Shown: positions 1 through 8,690 of the stretch, piece after piece
Numbering within the stretch: position 1 is the first letter of the stretch
How the letters are laid out: the number at the start of each line of letters is the position of its first letter
Source of the DNA: Roseivirga sp.
GTDB taxonomy: Bacteria > Bacteroidota > Bacteroidia > Cytophagales > Cyclobacteriaceae
Direction: 5' to 3'
Assembly (NCBI GenBank): GCA_021404565.1
Contig: JAAWWF010000032.1
Coordinates: forward strand, 1 to 64,000
Length of the DNA stretch: 64,000 nucleotides
Notes under the pieces: model-generated
The model's database searches: none
What the model was told of the DNA's origin: nothing
What the model saw: the letters and a program-made list of their open reading frames with translations, nothing else
Position numbers and translations under genes: made by a program

Positions 1-67
1 ATAGGTGGGGGCAGAGGTAGAGGGGTATCGAAAGCAAAAAGTGAATACGAAATGAAAGGACGGTACG

Positions 68-1033
68 TTGGCCCGGAACTCCAGAACAGAGAATGTAGAT
101 ATTGCCGGAAACCGCAGTGCCACCAGCGATGGATTTGTGATTACCATTGATTTTAAACCTCCTGCCAAACCCATTATCACAGGCATCAGTGATGATACAG
201 GTAGTAGTACAATTGATGGAATCACCAGCGACCGGAACCTACTGATTCATGGAACAGCGGAAACCGAAGCTATGGTTGAGGTTTTCTCACCCGGAGGTTT
301 GATAGGATCGGTTCAGGCAGATGCTAACGGAGACTGGACCCTGGATATTACGGGATTCAACCTACCTGAGATGATCTCGAATACGACAGCTGAAGCCATA
401 GATTTAGCCGGAAACCGCAGTCTGACCAGCGATGCCTTCGTCATTACCATTGATTTTACCAGCCCGGGGGTGATCCTGGCCATCGAGAACAACTCTGTGG
501 AAGGCTATCTCATATCAGCCACATTTGATGAAGACATAAGCGGACTTACATTGGGTGAAATCACTGTAATCGGTGGCACGGCCAGTTCCTTGATTCAGAC
601 AGCCTCAAATACCTATTCCTTCCAGGTAAATTCATTAGGTGCTGTAGCTGACGTGATCATAAATGCCAATGTTACTCAGGATGTAGCCGGTAATGGCAAT
701 GCTGCATCGAATCAATTGACATTGGGTTTTACTTCTGACTCTGACGTAGAGAGCTTTCACAATCTGCAAAGCGTCAAAAAGGCTGAAGACTTGAGAGTGA
801 CTATTTATCCAAATCCGGCAAGCCTATGGCTGACAATAGACCTGACAGAACTCAGTGCCGATCAGGTAGATATAAGCTTTGTGGATATGTCTGGCAAAAC
901 TGTATTCAGCAGAAATGACTTTGAAGAAGATGAATTGAGGGTGAATGTGTCAGCCTATGAGAATGGTTTGTATTTGGTACTGATTTCGACTGGTGAATCT
1001 CTTATAAAAAACAAGATAATGATCAGGCGATAA
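68..1033 (+). CDS. C-terminal part of a secreted Ig-repeat protein with T9SS sorting domain (5' end missing or disrupted)
   Basis: The reading frame opens at a TTG in the middle of a repeat. Its first residues (DIAGNRSATSDGFVITIDF) match the end of the next full Ig-like repeat (DLAGNRSLTSDAFVITIDF), so the true N-terminus must lie upstream. One full bacterial Ig-like repeat follows (about residues 30-130), then an Ig-like domain of the DEDISGLTLGEITV kind (about 131-225). The C-terminus, from about residue 245 (VTIYPNPASLWLTIDL to KIMIRR), is a type A T9SS sorting domain, so the product is probably secreted or attached to the cell surface. The upstream in-frame TGA at 53-55 and the unrelated first 67 bases suggest a frameshift, pseudogenisation or a sequence-edge artefact. 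The function is probably adhesin-like, but this is not certain. Confidence 0.75.
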   Translation: MARNSRTENVDIAGNRSATSDGFVITIDFKPPAKPIITGISDDTGSSTIDGITSDRNLLIHGTAETEAMVEVFSPGGLIGSVQADANGDWTLDITGFNLPEMISNTTAEAIDLAGNRSLTSDAFVITIDFTSPGVILAIENNSVEGYLISATFDEDISGLTLGEITVIGGTASSLIQTASNTYSFQVNSLGAVADVIINANVTQDVAGNGNAASNQLTLGFTSDSDVESFHNLQSVKKAEDLRVTIYPNPASLWLTIDLTELSADQVDISFVDMSGKTVFSRNDFEEDELRVNVSAYENGLYLVLISTGESLIKNKIMIRR

Positions 1034-1089
1034 AAGGATATTCGTTTTATAATTCGTAACCAAAACGATTCCAGGGCAGTTTGAAGGTG

Positions 1090-3714
1090 TCATTCATCCC
1101 GCAAAGAACTCACCGGGTTCCTTTCTGACGCGCGTTGAGTTTGTGAGAAAATGGTGATGAAGGCAATGACAAATACCAGAAATACTGGTGGCGCAAACAG
1201 CCAGAGCGTCATATCAATGCGGTAGGCATAACTATCGAGCCAGGTATTGACAATGTAATAGGTAAGGGGCAACGACACGAGTGTAGCGATACCAATAAGC
1301 CATATAAAATCTCTGGAAATCAATTGCACCATTTGTCGGGCACTGGCCCCCAGCACTTTGCGGATGCCAATCTCTTTTCTGCGCTTGGCCACAGTGTAGG
1401 AAGAAAGGCCCAGTAGCCCCAGGCAGGTGATCAATAAGGCAAAGGCACTCAGCAGGCTAAATACCGTCTGAAACTGCTGATCTGATCTGAAGAGCTCATC
1501 GAATTTTTGATCCAGAAAGAAGAATTCAAAAGGGCTGTCAAAATGAGCAGTATAAAGCTGCTCTAGTTCATCCAAGTGAGCCCGAATATCTCCCTGGTTA
1601 GTTCTGATGCTTAAAAAGTCACCAAAATTCCCATACCGAAAAATGATAGGAATGTACTCAGACTTGACCCCTGTCTGGTGAAAATTCTTCAGCACTCCTA
1701 TAATGGTTCTTTCCTCTCCCCAGAACTTAACCTTTTGATTGATGGCATCCTCAGGGTGGTTGATACCCCAGAGTTTGATGGCCTCTTCATTGACGATGAT
1801 TCGCTTGTCATTCACCCCATTAATGAAGTTTCGTCCTGCCAGCATTTCAAAATCCATACCGGGAATAAAATGATGGTCGGCATGGTAGATGTAAAAGTTG
1901 AAATTGTGCTCCTGTAGTGCATTTACCAGGTTGATGCCGGTGGTACTGCCCATTGTGCTGGTGGACTGACCTGGCACTGTTGTAGAAAGCGAGGCAGATT
2001 GAAAAGCACTGTTGTTCAGTAGTTCATCTCTAAAAACTTTAAAACTCTTCATCTCTTTGGCTGTAGCAGGGGCGGATAAGACCACCATGCGTTCCGCATT
2101 GAGCCCAAGGTCTTTGGCCTGCATAAACTCCAGTTGCTTTGTGGAGGTGAGTGTTTGAATAAGTAAGAAAATGGCAATTGAAAACTGGAAGATCACAAGG
2201 GATTTTCTGAGCAATATGCCCCGGGCGGAATGAGAAAATTTGCCTTTGAGCACCGCTATGGGCTTTAATGAAGAGAGAATAAAAGCTGGAAAGCTACCGG
2301 CAAACAAAGTGCTGAAGGTTACCAGTCCCCCGAATACAGTCCAGAAAAGAGGGTTTTGAAAGAGGTTGAAATCGGCAGGCAGGCCCCCGAGGTGTTTAAA
2401 TTGAGGCAATGCCAGATAGATAATGATAATGGAGAAAATGGCAGACAACATGTTGATTACCAATGACTCGATAAAGAATCTGATTTTCAGCTGATTGCTT
2501 GTGGAACCGATTACCTTACGAATGCCCACTTCTTTGGCCCGGTCCATAGATTTGGCCGTAGCCAGATTGATATAATTAACCAGCGCAATAATGATTACCA
2601 GCAGACCAACAGCGAAAAGGAAGAAAACAATGCTGGCATCGCTATTCGCCTCAATTTCAAATGACTTGTGAGAATAGAGGTGAATGTCTTCCACAGGCTG
2701 CGCAACAATCCGCTCATTTTTAATTTTCTCTTCTTTGACCAGCCTTTCCGAGAACCTCTGTACCGATTGTTTGAAAGTATCGTGCAGACCGGCATCTTTG
2801 AGGAGAAGATAGGTAAAAGTGTCGTTTGCGTTCCAGGGGGAGTCGCGCTTTTCGAGCGTTTCTTTCATGGTGCTATAGGAAAAAAGCAGGTCAAACTTCA
2901 GGTGCGTATTAGCCGGGCTGTCAGGGCTAACCCCTACAATTTTGAGCTTGTTATTTATCACAGAGGCCCACATGGTTTCTCCTATAACATCAGTTGTTCC
3001 AAAATACTTTATGGCGGCCGATTCGGTTAAAACGGCCTCCAGTGGGGCCTTCAGGGCAGTGTTCGGGTCTCCCTGAATAAGGTTGTAGCCAAACATGGAC
3101 AGGAAGCTGTGATCTACCGAGAATACCCTGGTTGCCCTGAAGTGATCTTCCTCTACTTTCAATACGGATTCGGCCATGCCGTAGGCCCTGGCAAAATCAG
3201 CCACTTCCGGAAATTCATCTTTCATCATTGGCCCTAACAAATGATATGATTCTGCATCCTGATCTATCAGTGTTTCACCATCCAGGTAATCAATGGTAAC
3301 CCGGGCTACCCGGTCAGCCGAGGGATTATAGCTTTCATAGCTAAACTCAAAATGTACATAGGCCAAAATGAGTAGGGTAACCGAGAGTCCTGCCGTTAAT
3401 CCGGTAATATTAATACCGGTGTATAGCTTTTCATGCCTGATAATTCTGAAGATGGTTTTAAAGTTGTTTTTGAGCATGCCGTAGTGATTTAATTGATGCG
3501 TCCCGCTGAATTTTCTGACCAAAGCGGGTCTTAATAATTTAATTACCTGCCAGATAAATAGGCGTTTTGCCTTGCGAAGGGAATGGCGTTCCGTATCATC
3601 CAGAAAGCGCTCCTCCAGGTCACCCTCTATTTCTTCTGCATACTCAGGGCGAAGGAAATAACGAAGCAGTTTGACTGGCCAGCGCGGTGGCTTTGTGACT
3701 GACTGTTGTTTCAT
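1090..3714 (-). CDS. MacB/FtsX-type ABC permease with N-terminal prefix domain
   Basis: This 874-residue protein begins with a cytoplasmic prefix domain (about 1-75, RYFLRPEYAEEIEGDLEERF) typical of Bacteroidota FtsX-like permeases. It is followed by TM1 (about 100-120), a large periplasmic MacB-type core domain, three TM helices (about 365-480), a second TM1/periplasmic domain unit, and three final TM helices. The loop motifs SMDRAKEVGIRKVIG and VAKRRKEIGIRKVLGA mark both FtsX domains. Such proteins work without transporting across the inner membrane, coupling ATP hydrolysis by a partner to periplasmic events. No ATPase partner is next to it. Its start codon overlaps the stop of the PadR gene (ATGA), so the two are one operon and PadR probably controls it. 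Confidence 0.9.
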   Translation of the reverse strand: MKQQSVTKPPRWPVKLLRYFLRPEYAEEIEGDLEERFLDDTERHSLRKAKRLFIWQVIKLLRPALVRKFSGTHQLNHYGMLKNNFKTIFRIIRHEKLYTGINITGLTAGLSVTLLILAYVHFEFSYESYNPSADRVARVTIDYLDGETLIDQDAESYHLLGPMMKDEFPEVADFARAYGMAESVLKVEEDHFRATRVFSVDHSFLSMFGYNLIQGDPNTALKAPLEAVLTESAAIKYFGTTDVIGETMWASVINNKLKIVGVSPDSPANTHLKFDLLFSYSTMKETLEKRDSPWNANDTFTYLLLKDAGLHDTFKQSVQRFSERLVKEEKIKNERIVAQPVEDIHLYSHKSFEIEANSDASIVFFLFAVGLLVIIIALVNYINLATAKSMDRAKEVGIRKVIGSTSNQLKIRFFIESLVINMLSAIFSIIIIYLALPQFKHLGGLPADFNLFQNPLFWTVFGGLVTFSTLFAGSFPAFILSSLKPIAVLKGKFSHSARGILLRKSLVIFQFSIAIFLLIQTLTSTKQLEFMQAKDLGLNAERMVVLSAPATAKEMKSFKVFRDELLNNSAFQSASLSTTVPGQSTSTMGSTTGINLVNALQEHNFNFYIYHADHHFIPGMDFEMLAGRNFINGVNDKRIIVNEEAIKLWGINHPEDAINQKVKFWGEERTIIGVLKNFHQTGVKSEYIPIIFRYGNFGDFLSIRTNQGDIRAHLDELEQLYTAHFDSPFEFFFLDQKFDELFRSDQQFQTVFSLLSAFALLITCLGLLGLSSYTVAKRRKEIGIRKVLGASARQMVQLISRDFIWLIGIATLVSLPLTYYIVNTWLDSYAYRIDMTLWLFAPPVFLVFVIAFITIFSQTQRASERNPVSSLRDE

Positions 3715-4043
3715 GAGGTGCCCATTTCCAGGTCAGGCATGGCACTCCACATGCGTGCTCTCAGGTTTTTCATATCGCGAAGTACCTGATGTGCATAGGG
3801 TGTAGCTGTATAGATCCGCTTGCGTTTACCCCCTCGCTTTTGTGTCACTTCTCCCCATTCCGAGGTAAGAAAACTCTTCTCTTCCATCCGCTTCAGCGCA
3901 GTTTGAATAGCCCCCATGCTCAGCCGTTCGTTGAGACAACCTTCCAGGTAACGCTCAATTTCGTTACCATAAGCCTCTTCTTTCAAAATTACCACAGTCA
4001 TCAGTATGAGCTCCTGAAATTCTCCCAGCCGGTTTTTCTTCAT
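3711..4043 (-). CDS. PadR family transcriptional regulator
   Basis: This 110-residue winged-helix protein (LGEFQELILMTVVILKEEAYGNEIERYL, wing near KRGGKRKRIYTAT) has the size and sequence of PadR-s1 regulators. It is the first gene of a two-gene operon with the FtsX-like permease, overlapping it by four bases. PadR proteins usually repress their own operon. Two perfect 20-bp direct repeats directly upstream (4054-4073 and 4092-4111) are the likely operator and promoter. The effector is unknown. Confidence 0.9.
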   Translation of the reverse strand: MKKNRLGEFQELILMTVVILKEEAYGNEIERYLEGCLNERLSMGAIQTALKRMEEKSFLTSEWGEVTQKRGGKRKRIYTATPYAHQVLRDMKNLRARMWSAMPDLEMGTS

Positions 4044-4053
4044 GATCGGTATT

Positions 4054-4111
4054 TATATTATACTAATTGAAGTAAATATAAAGAACGAATCTATATTATA
4101 CTAATTGAAGT
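4054..4111 (-). promoter_or_regulatory. Twin 20-bp direct repeats upstream of padR-like gene
   Basis: TATATTATACTAATTGAAGT occurs twice, at 4054-4073 and 4092-4111, with a 38-bp period, starting 10 bp before the PadR start codon. The sequence is very AT-rich and probably contains the promoter. A perfect duplication in this position fits an autorepression operator. The PadR assignment is inference. Confidence 0.55.
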
Positions 4112-4142
4112 TTTTATAAAAAGCCAGAAATTTAAGGATGGC

Positions 4143-4154
4143 CCCTTATAAGGG
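4143..4154. promoter_or_regulatory. 12-bp perfect palindrome between padR-like and araC-like genes
   Basis: CCCTTATAAGGG is a perfect palindrome in the divergent intergenic region. It could be an operator for the AraC-type gene at 4289 or for PadR, or a chance palindrome. No second copy was seen. Confidence 0.25.
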
Positions 4155-4288
4155 TTATCCAGACTCCGGGATCGGGATGTGCAGTTTAAATAGCGCAACT
4201 CTTGCTTATAGGCAGGGTCGATGCGGCAGGTTCAGAAGTTCTTACTAACTTCCGTTACGCTACAAATTCAGAGCGCACCACTGTGTAG

Positions 4289-5455
4289 ATGGACATTATT
4301 TTTGTTCTGGGAGCTTCTCAGGCCCTATTTCTATCCCTGCTTGTCTTTAATAAAAAGGGCAAATCCCATGGCGACTATGTGCTGGGTGCATGGTTGGCCT
4401 TTATGGGCCTGCACCTGATAGAATATTATGTTCATTCCACGGGTATTCATTTTGAATACCCTCATTTGCTGGGACTGGGGGAGTGCTTTCCTATGCTACA
4501 GGGGCCTTTTATGTTTGTTTATGTATTGTTGATGATCGGTGAGAAAGGAAAGCTTAAGCCGGTTTACCTGCTTCACGGATTGCCTTTTCTCATTTTCATG
4601 ATCTACTTCCTTTTAGACTTTTATCTGCTCGGAGCGGAAGAGAAACTGGCTTACTACCTTGAACTGGTAGAGCATGGAAGCCCGGTGTTGAGTATTGCTA
4701 CAATTCTTAACAACTTCCTGGGGCCGGTCTATGTAGTTTTATCCCTTGTAAAACTTAGTAGGCATGCCAGGAATATATCCAATCGTTTTTCGTATACAGA
4801 AGAGATTGACCTGAAATGGTTGAGGTATGTTTTGGCAGGAATGGGGGTGGTCTGGACCGCTGTATTGGTCAGCTATATTCTGGACTGGTTTATCACTAAC
4901 GAGGAGTTGGGCAATCAGTTGATTTATGGAACACTTACGGTAGCAGTCTTCTTTCTGGGCTTTTATGGCATCAAGCAGCAGGCCATTTACATACCGGCCC
5001 CGGCCACTCCCAGGCCGCAACCACAACCTGAGAAAGCCCGGGTGACGGTCAGCGCTGATACCGATAGATACAAGAATTCCGGATTGAAGAAGGAGGCAGC
5101 CGAAAGATACCTGAAGGAACTGCTTGCCTATATGGAAGAGGAAAAGCCTTATCTCAATGGCAGACTGAGTCTGAAAGATGTGGCTCAGTACCTGAATATC
5201 TCTGTGAATCATCTTTCACAGATCATCAATGAGCAACTCCACAAGAGTTTCTTTGATTTTGTCAATACTTATCGTGTTGAAGAAGTAAAAAGGTTGTTGA
5301 GCGAATCCCGACATGAGCAACTCACCCTACTGGCGATAGCCTATGACAGCGGATTCAACTCTAAGAGCAGTTTTAACAGTATTTTCAAAAAGATTACGGG
5401 AGTAACTCCTTCTCAGTATCTTAAACTCAAGTCTGATCAGGCACAGAATTCCTGA
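4289..5455 (+). CDS. AraC-family regulator with N-terminal membrane sensor
   Basis: This 388-residue protein has about seven hydrophobic helices in residues 1-235 (starting MDIIFVLGASQALFLSLLVF). A linker rich in Pro (PAPATPRPQPQPE) precedes a C-terminal AraC-type double helix-turn-helix (about 285-385, LSLKDVAQYLNISVNHLSQIIN and LLAIAYDSGFNSKSSFNSIFK). This layout is common in Bacteroidota and suggests a membrane-embedded sensor directly joined to a DNA-binding domain. The signal is unknown. It lies divergent from padR and convergent with the next gene, so it has no operon partner. Confidence 0.9.
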   Translation: MDIIFVLGASQALFLSLLVFNKKGKSHGDYVLGAWLAFMGLHLIEYYVHSTGIHFEYPHLLGLGECFPMLQGPFMFVYVLLMIGEKGKLKPVYLLHGLPFLIFMIYFLLDFYLLGAEEKLAYYLELVEHGSPVLSIATILNNFLGPVYVVLSLVKLSRHARNISNRFSYTEEIDLKWLRYVLAGMGVVWTAVLVSYILDWFITNEELGNQLIYGTLTVAVFFLGFYGIKQQAIYIPAPATPRPQPQPEKARVTVSADTDRYKNSGLKKEAAERYLKELLAYMEEEKPYLNGRLSLKDVAQYLNISVNHLSQIINEQLHKSFFDFVNTYRVEEVKRLLSESRHEQLTLLAIAYDSGFNSKSSFNSIFKKITGVTPSQYLKLKSDQAQNS

Positions 5456-5461
5456 AGCTCG

Positions 5462-6004
5462 TTAATTCAACCTGGTAACGGTAGTTCTGTACATCAAGGT
5501 CCATGTTTTCATTTCGTCTTTAGAATGATAGACATGTTTTAAATATTGATTATCGGAAATTACGGTATCAATTGTTTTCACATCAAAGTCTTCATTTCCG
5601 CTGTATCCACCTATTACAATTGTGGTCATCTTTCCATCTTTCAGGCTTGCTGAAAAACGATGCCAGCGCTGGGCCTTTGCGTTCAGAAATAATGCTTCCC
5701 ACTTTTTAGTCTTAGGGTTATAGGTGCGTATATCTGTTGAGAAGAACCCATTGGCAGTGGTAAACTGAGATTGATAGGTCAAGTGGTCATCAAGGAATTT
5801 TCCGCTGATTGTCATGGCGGTAGGAATTGATTTAAAAGAGCCATCAGGTTGTATCATTTCCATTTCTGCCTTCCAATCTCCTATATAGTATTCGAACTGA
5901 GCAAGCTCGGGAATGGAAGAATCAGCAAAACCATGGGGAGATTTGGTTTGTGAAAGAAGATTTGTGGTCGTTGTCAATAAAATAATTGCCGTAAGAAGTT
6001 TCAT
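5462..6004 (-). CDS. Secreted DUF1579-like protein
   Basis: This 180-residue protein has an N-terminal signal peptide (MKLLTAIILLTTTTNLLSQ). A single beta-rich domain follows, with the motif FEYYIGDWKAEMEM, resembling the FDFWIGEWNV motif of the DUF1579-like protein at 60933-61979. Such domains are lipocalin-like beta barrels of unknown ligand. It ends 6 bp from the stop of the convergent AraC gene. No operon partner is seen. Confidence 0.7.
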   Translation of the reverse strand: MKLLTAIILLTTTTNLLSQTKSPHGFADSSIPELAQFEYYIGDWKAEMEMIQPDGSFKSIPTAMTISGKFLDDHLTYQSQFTTANGFFSTDIRTYNPKTKKWEALFLNAKAQRWHRFSASLKDGKMTTIVIGGYSGNEDFDVKTIDTVISDNQYLKHVYHSKDEMKTWTLMYRTTVTRLN

Positions 6005-6126
6005 AGGTGCATTTTATGTAATCACTTACTTATTTTTTCATTCAAGTTAACTTTTTAGAGAAATAAGACCGATTACAGCTTGCAATATTCCCCAAGCCGT
6101 TCAGGTCAGGGTTTCGAACCCGAAGT

Positions 6127-6186
6127 CCAAATTCATAGGGAGGCGTCCGAATGCATAGGGAAACGTCCAAAACTGTAGGTTTGGGC
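6127..6186 (+). promoter_or_regulatory. Three imperfect 20-bp tandem repeats upstream of TonB receptor gene
   Basis: Units begin at 6127, 6147 and 6167. The first two share CATAGGGA followed by a CGTCC block; the third is diverged (CTGTAGG). The strict 20-bp period puts equal faces of the helix in register, as expected for an AraC- or LytTR-type activator binding as tandem dimers. The distance to the TonB receptor start is 61 bp, suitable for an activator site just upstream of the promoter. Confidence 0.45.
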
Positions 6187-6247
6187 GATTGGGGCCTGTT
6201 TGAGCCCTTGATTTGTATCAAAAATTACAACTCAAAAATCAAACACA

Positions 6248-8593
6248 ATGTCAAAACGCTTAACACTTATCATTGTTCTGCTTGCTTTTAGCAGTCTACT
6301 TAAAGCACAGGACCTCACGCAAACTGTCCGTGGTATTGTAATGGATGAAACTTCAGAAATTACTTTACCTGGCGCCACGGTTCGCATACTCAATACTGAT
6401 CCCATAATTGGAGGGATAACGAATGCCGATGGAGAATTCACCCTGGTCAATGTGCCTGTCGGCAGGTATACTGTGCTCATCACCTTTGTGGGATATGAGC
6501 CCATGTCTATTCCTAATGTAGTAGTGCATACAGGAAAGCAGAACTACCTCAAAGTAAAACTCAAGGAATCACTGATGGACCTTGAAGAGGTAGTGGTTTC
6601 CGGTGAACGCCCGAAAGACCTGCCGCTGAACGAAATGGCAGCGGTAAGTGCCAGGGCGTTCACGGTGGAAGAAACCGAGCGCTATGCTGCAGGCCTGGAT
6701 GATCCGGCCAGGATGGCAACGGCCTTTGCAGGAGTAACCAACTCGTCTCTCGGTCAGAATGCCATTGTAGTACGTGGCAACGCTCCCAAGGGGGTTTTGT
6801 GGAGAGTAGAGGGTGTAGAGGTTCCCAACCCAAGTCACTTTGCCGGAGCTTCCACTACGGGCGGGGGTATGGTAACCCTGCTGAGCAACCAGGTGTTGGA
6901 TAACTCGGATTTCCTTACAGGAGCCTTTCCGGCCGAGTATGGCAATGGTCTGGCAGGCGTATTCGATATGAACCTGAGAACCGGGAATACGGAAGAAAAC
7001 GAACACTCTTTCAAAGCGGGACTTTTAGGAATCGACTTTGCTTCTGAGGGACGCCTTTTCAAAAACAGCAAGGCCTCATACCTGTTTAACTACCGTTATT
7101 CAACGCTGGGCTTGATTGAGCCGCTTTTACCGGAAGATGCAGGTGTTACGAGATACCAGGATTTATCATTCAAACTGAATTTCCCCACCAAAAGAGCCGG
7201 TGAATTTTCTTTCTGGGGAATCGGGGGAAAGGATTTTGGTAAGTCAAATAAAGACCCGCTCTTGGATAGTAGTGAGTGGGAAGAAGTAGATGACCTGATC
7301 GATGAGGAATTTGGTTTCAAAACGGCCATGACCGGCTTTAGCCACAAAATCAACTTATCAGATAAGACTTTGCTGAAAACGAGCTTTGTTTCTTCCGTCA
7401 AGCATGCTTACTGGGATCTGGACAAATTAACGGATCTGTCCGTTCTTATGCCCGAGTCAAGAGTGAAGAGTAATACCGAGGTAAGCTCTACCTCCATCAC
7501 CTTGAATCATAAGTTTTCTAAAAAGATCACTTTGAGAAGTGGTATCTCCAGATCGGAGCACACATATGATTTGGATATGCGCGAAGCACCCAATCAGGGA
7601 GAAGACCTGAAAACACTGGTGGAAGAAGATGGTAGCACCTACAGGTTCCAGACCTTTGCACAAGCGAAATTCAGAATCAATAACTCATGGGAGGCAAACC
7701 TGGGTGTGCATAGCCAGTACTTTCGACTAAACAGACAAACTACACTGGAGCCACGTGCAAGTATTAAGTATAATATGGACCCTTATAAGTCAATCAGCTT
7801 CGGTTATGGTAATCATAGCCAAATGGAAGATCCTAAGATCTACTTTATCCAGGATGGCAATGGAAATGCTGTGAATGAGGATCTGGAAATGGCAAGAGCG
7901 CATCATTTTGTACTGAGCTATGACTGGGCGCTTAACGACAATGTGAGGTTCAAGGTAGAGCCTTATTTCCAGTCGCTCTATAATGTACCGGTTGAAGCCG
8001 GTACCTCATTTTCCATGCTGAATTTTGAGCAGGATTGGTTTCTCAATCGCGATTTGGAAAACACGGGCAAAGGCAGAAACTATGGAGTTGATGTGACCAT
8101 GGAAAGGTTCTTTGCCAATGACTTTTACTATCTGGCTACCGGCTCGGTATTCGAATCAGAATACAAGGGCGGTGATGATATCTGGCGTGATACCCGATTT
8201 AACAGAGGTTACTCATTCAACCTTCTTGGTGGTAAAGAGTGGCAGGCTGAAGGTTCAGACAATAAATGGTGGGGCGTAAATGCCGGCCTGACTGTAATGG
8301 GAGGGAAAAGGATTACCCCTATCGATATGCAGGCCTCACTGGCTGCACGAGAAGAGGTATCTGATGACCTGAGAGCTTTTGAAGATTCGGAGCCTGCTAT
8401 TTACAATCTCGATCTGACCATAACATTGAGAAAGAATAAGGCAAAGCGTTCATCCGTTTGGTCACTCCAGTTCAAAAACCTTATCGGGTCACAGGATTAC
8501 GATGGTTATGTATACAATTACAAGCAGCAAGCCATGGTCAAAAAGACGAGTTCGCTCATGATACCCAATATCAGTTATAAGATCGAATTCTAG
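6248..8593 (+). CDS. TonB-dependent outer-membrane receptor with CarboxypepD-like N-terminus
   Basis: This 781-residue protein has a signal peptide (LTLIIVLLAFSSLLKAQ) and a carboxypeptidase-regulatory-like domain (about 25-110, VRGIVMDETSEITLPGATVRI). A plug domain (about 120-230, with AFAGVTNSSLGQNAIVVRGN) precedes a beta-barrel with an aromatic C-terminal strand ending in IEF. It probably imports an iron complex, cofactor or oligosaccharide, energised by TonB. No SusD partner is adjacent, which argues against a classical polysaccharide-utilisation pair. Tandem 20-bp repeats sit upstream. Confidence 0.88.
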   Translation: MSKRLTLIIVLLAFSSLLKAQDLTQTVRGIVMDETSEITLPGATVRILNTDPIIGGITNADGEFTLVNVPVGRYTVLITFVGYEPMSIPNVVVHTGKQNYLKVKLKESLMDLEEVVVSGERPKDLPLNEMAAVSARAFTVEETERYAAGLDDPARMATAFAGVTNSSLGQNAIVVRGNAPKGVLWRVEGVEVPNPSHFAGASTTGGGMVTLLSNQVLDNSDFLTGAFPAEYGNGLAGVFDMNLRTGNTEENEHSFKAGLLGIDFASEGRLFKNSKASYLFNYRYSTLGLIEPLLPEDAGVTRYQDLSFKLNFPTKRAGEFSFWGIGGKDFGKSNKDPLLDSSEWEEVDDLIDEEFGFKTAMTGFSHKINLSDKTLLKTSFVSSVKHAYWDLDKLTDLSVLMPESRVKSNTEVSSTSITLNHKFSKKITLRSGISRSEHTYDLDMREAPNQGEDLKTLVEEDGSTYRFQTFAQAKFRINNSWEANLGVHSQYFRLNRQTTLEPRASIKYNMDPYKSISFGYGNHSQMEDPKIYFIQDGNGNAVNEDLEMARAHHFVLSYDWALNDNVRFKVEPYFQSLYNVPVEAGTSFSMLNFEQDWFLNRDLENTGKGRNYGVDVTMERFFANDFYYLATGSVFESEYKGGDDIWRDTRFNRGYSFNLLGGKEWQAEGSDNKWWGVNAGLTVMGGKRITPIDMQASLAAREEVSDDLRAFEDSEPAIYNLDLTITLRKNKAKRSSVWSLQFKNLIGSQDYDGYVYNYKQQAMVKKTSSLMIPNISYKIEF

Positions 8594-8690
8594 CGTCAGG
8601 TTTTGAGTGTTTTGGTGAGAGGCCCGGTACAATCGAGACCGGACTTCCACTAAAACTTCCCTGTTTATTCCATTGTCCAAAATCATAGAA

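Noticed and set aside
4739-5212. 157-residue minus-strand ORF opposite the AraC gene
   Set aside because: Shadow frame of the AraC coding sequence, with no family resemblance.
8673-8690. TTG start of the amidase
   Set aside because: ATG at 8691 gives the natural N-terminus; the extra six residues add no conserved sequence.
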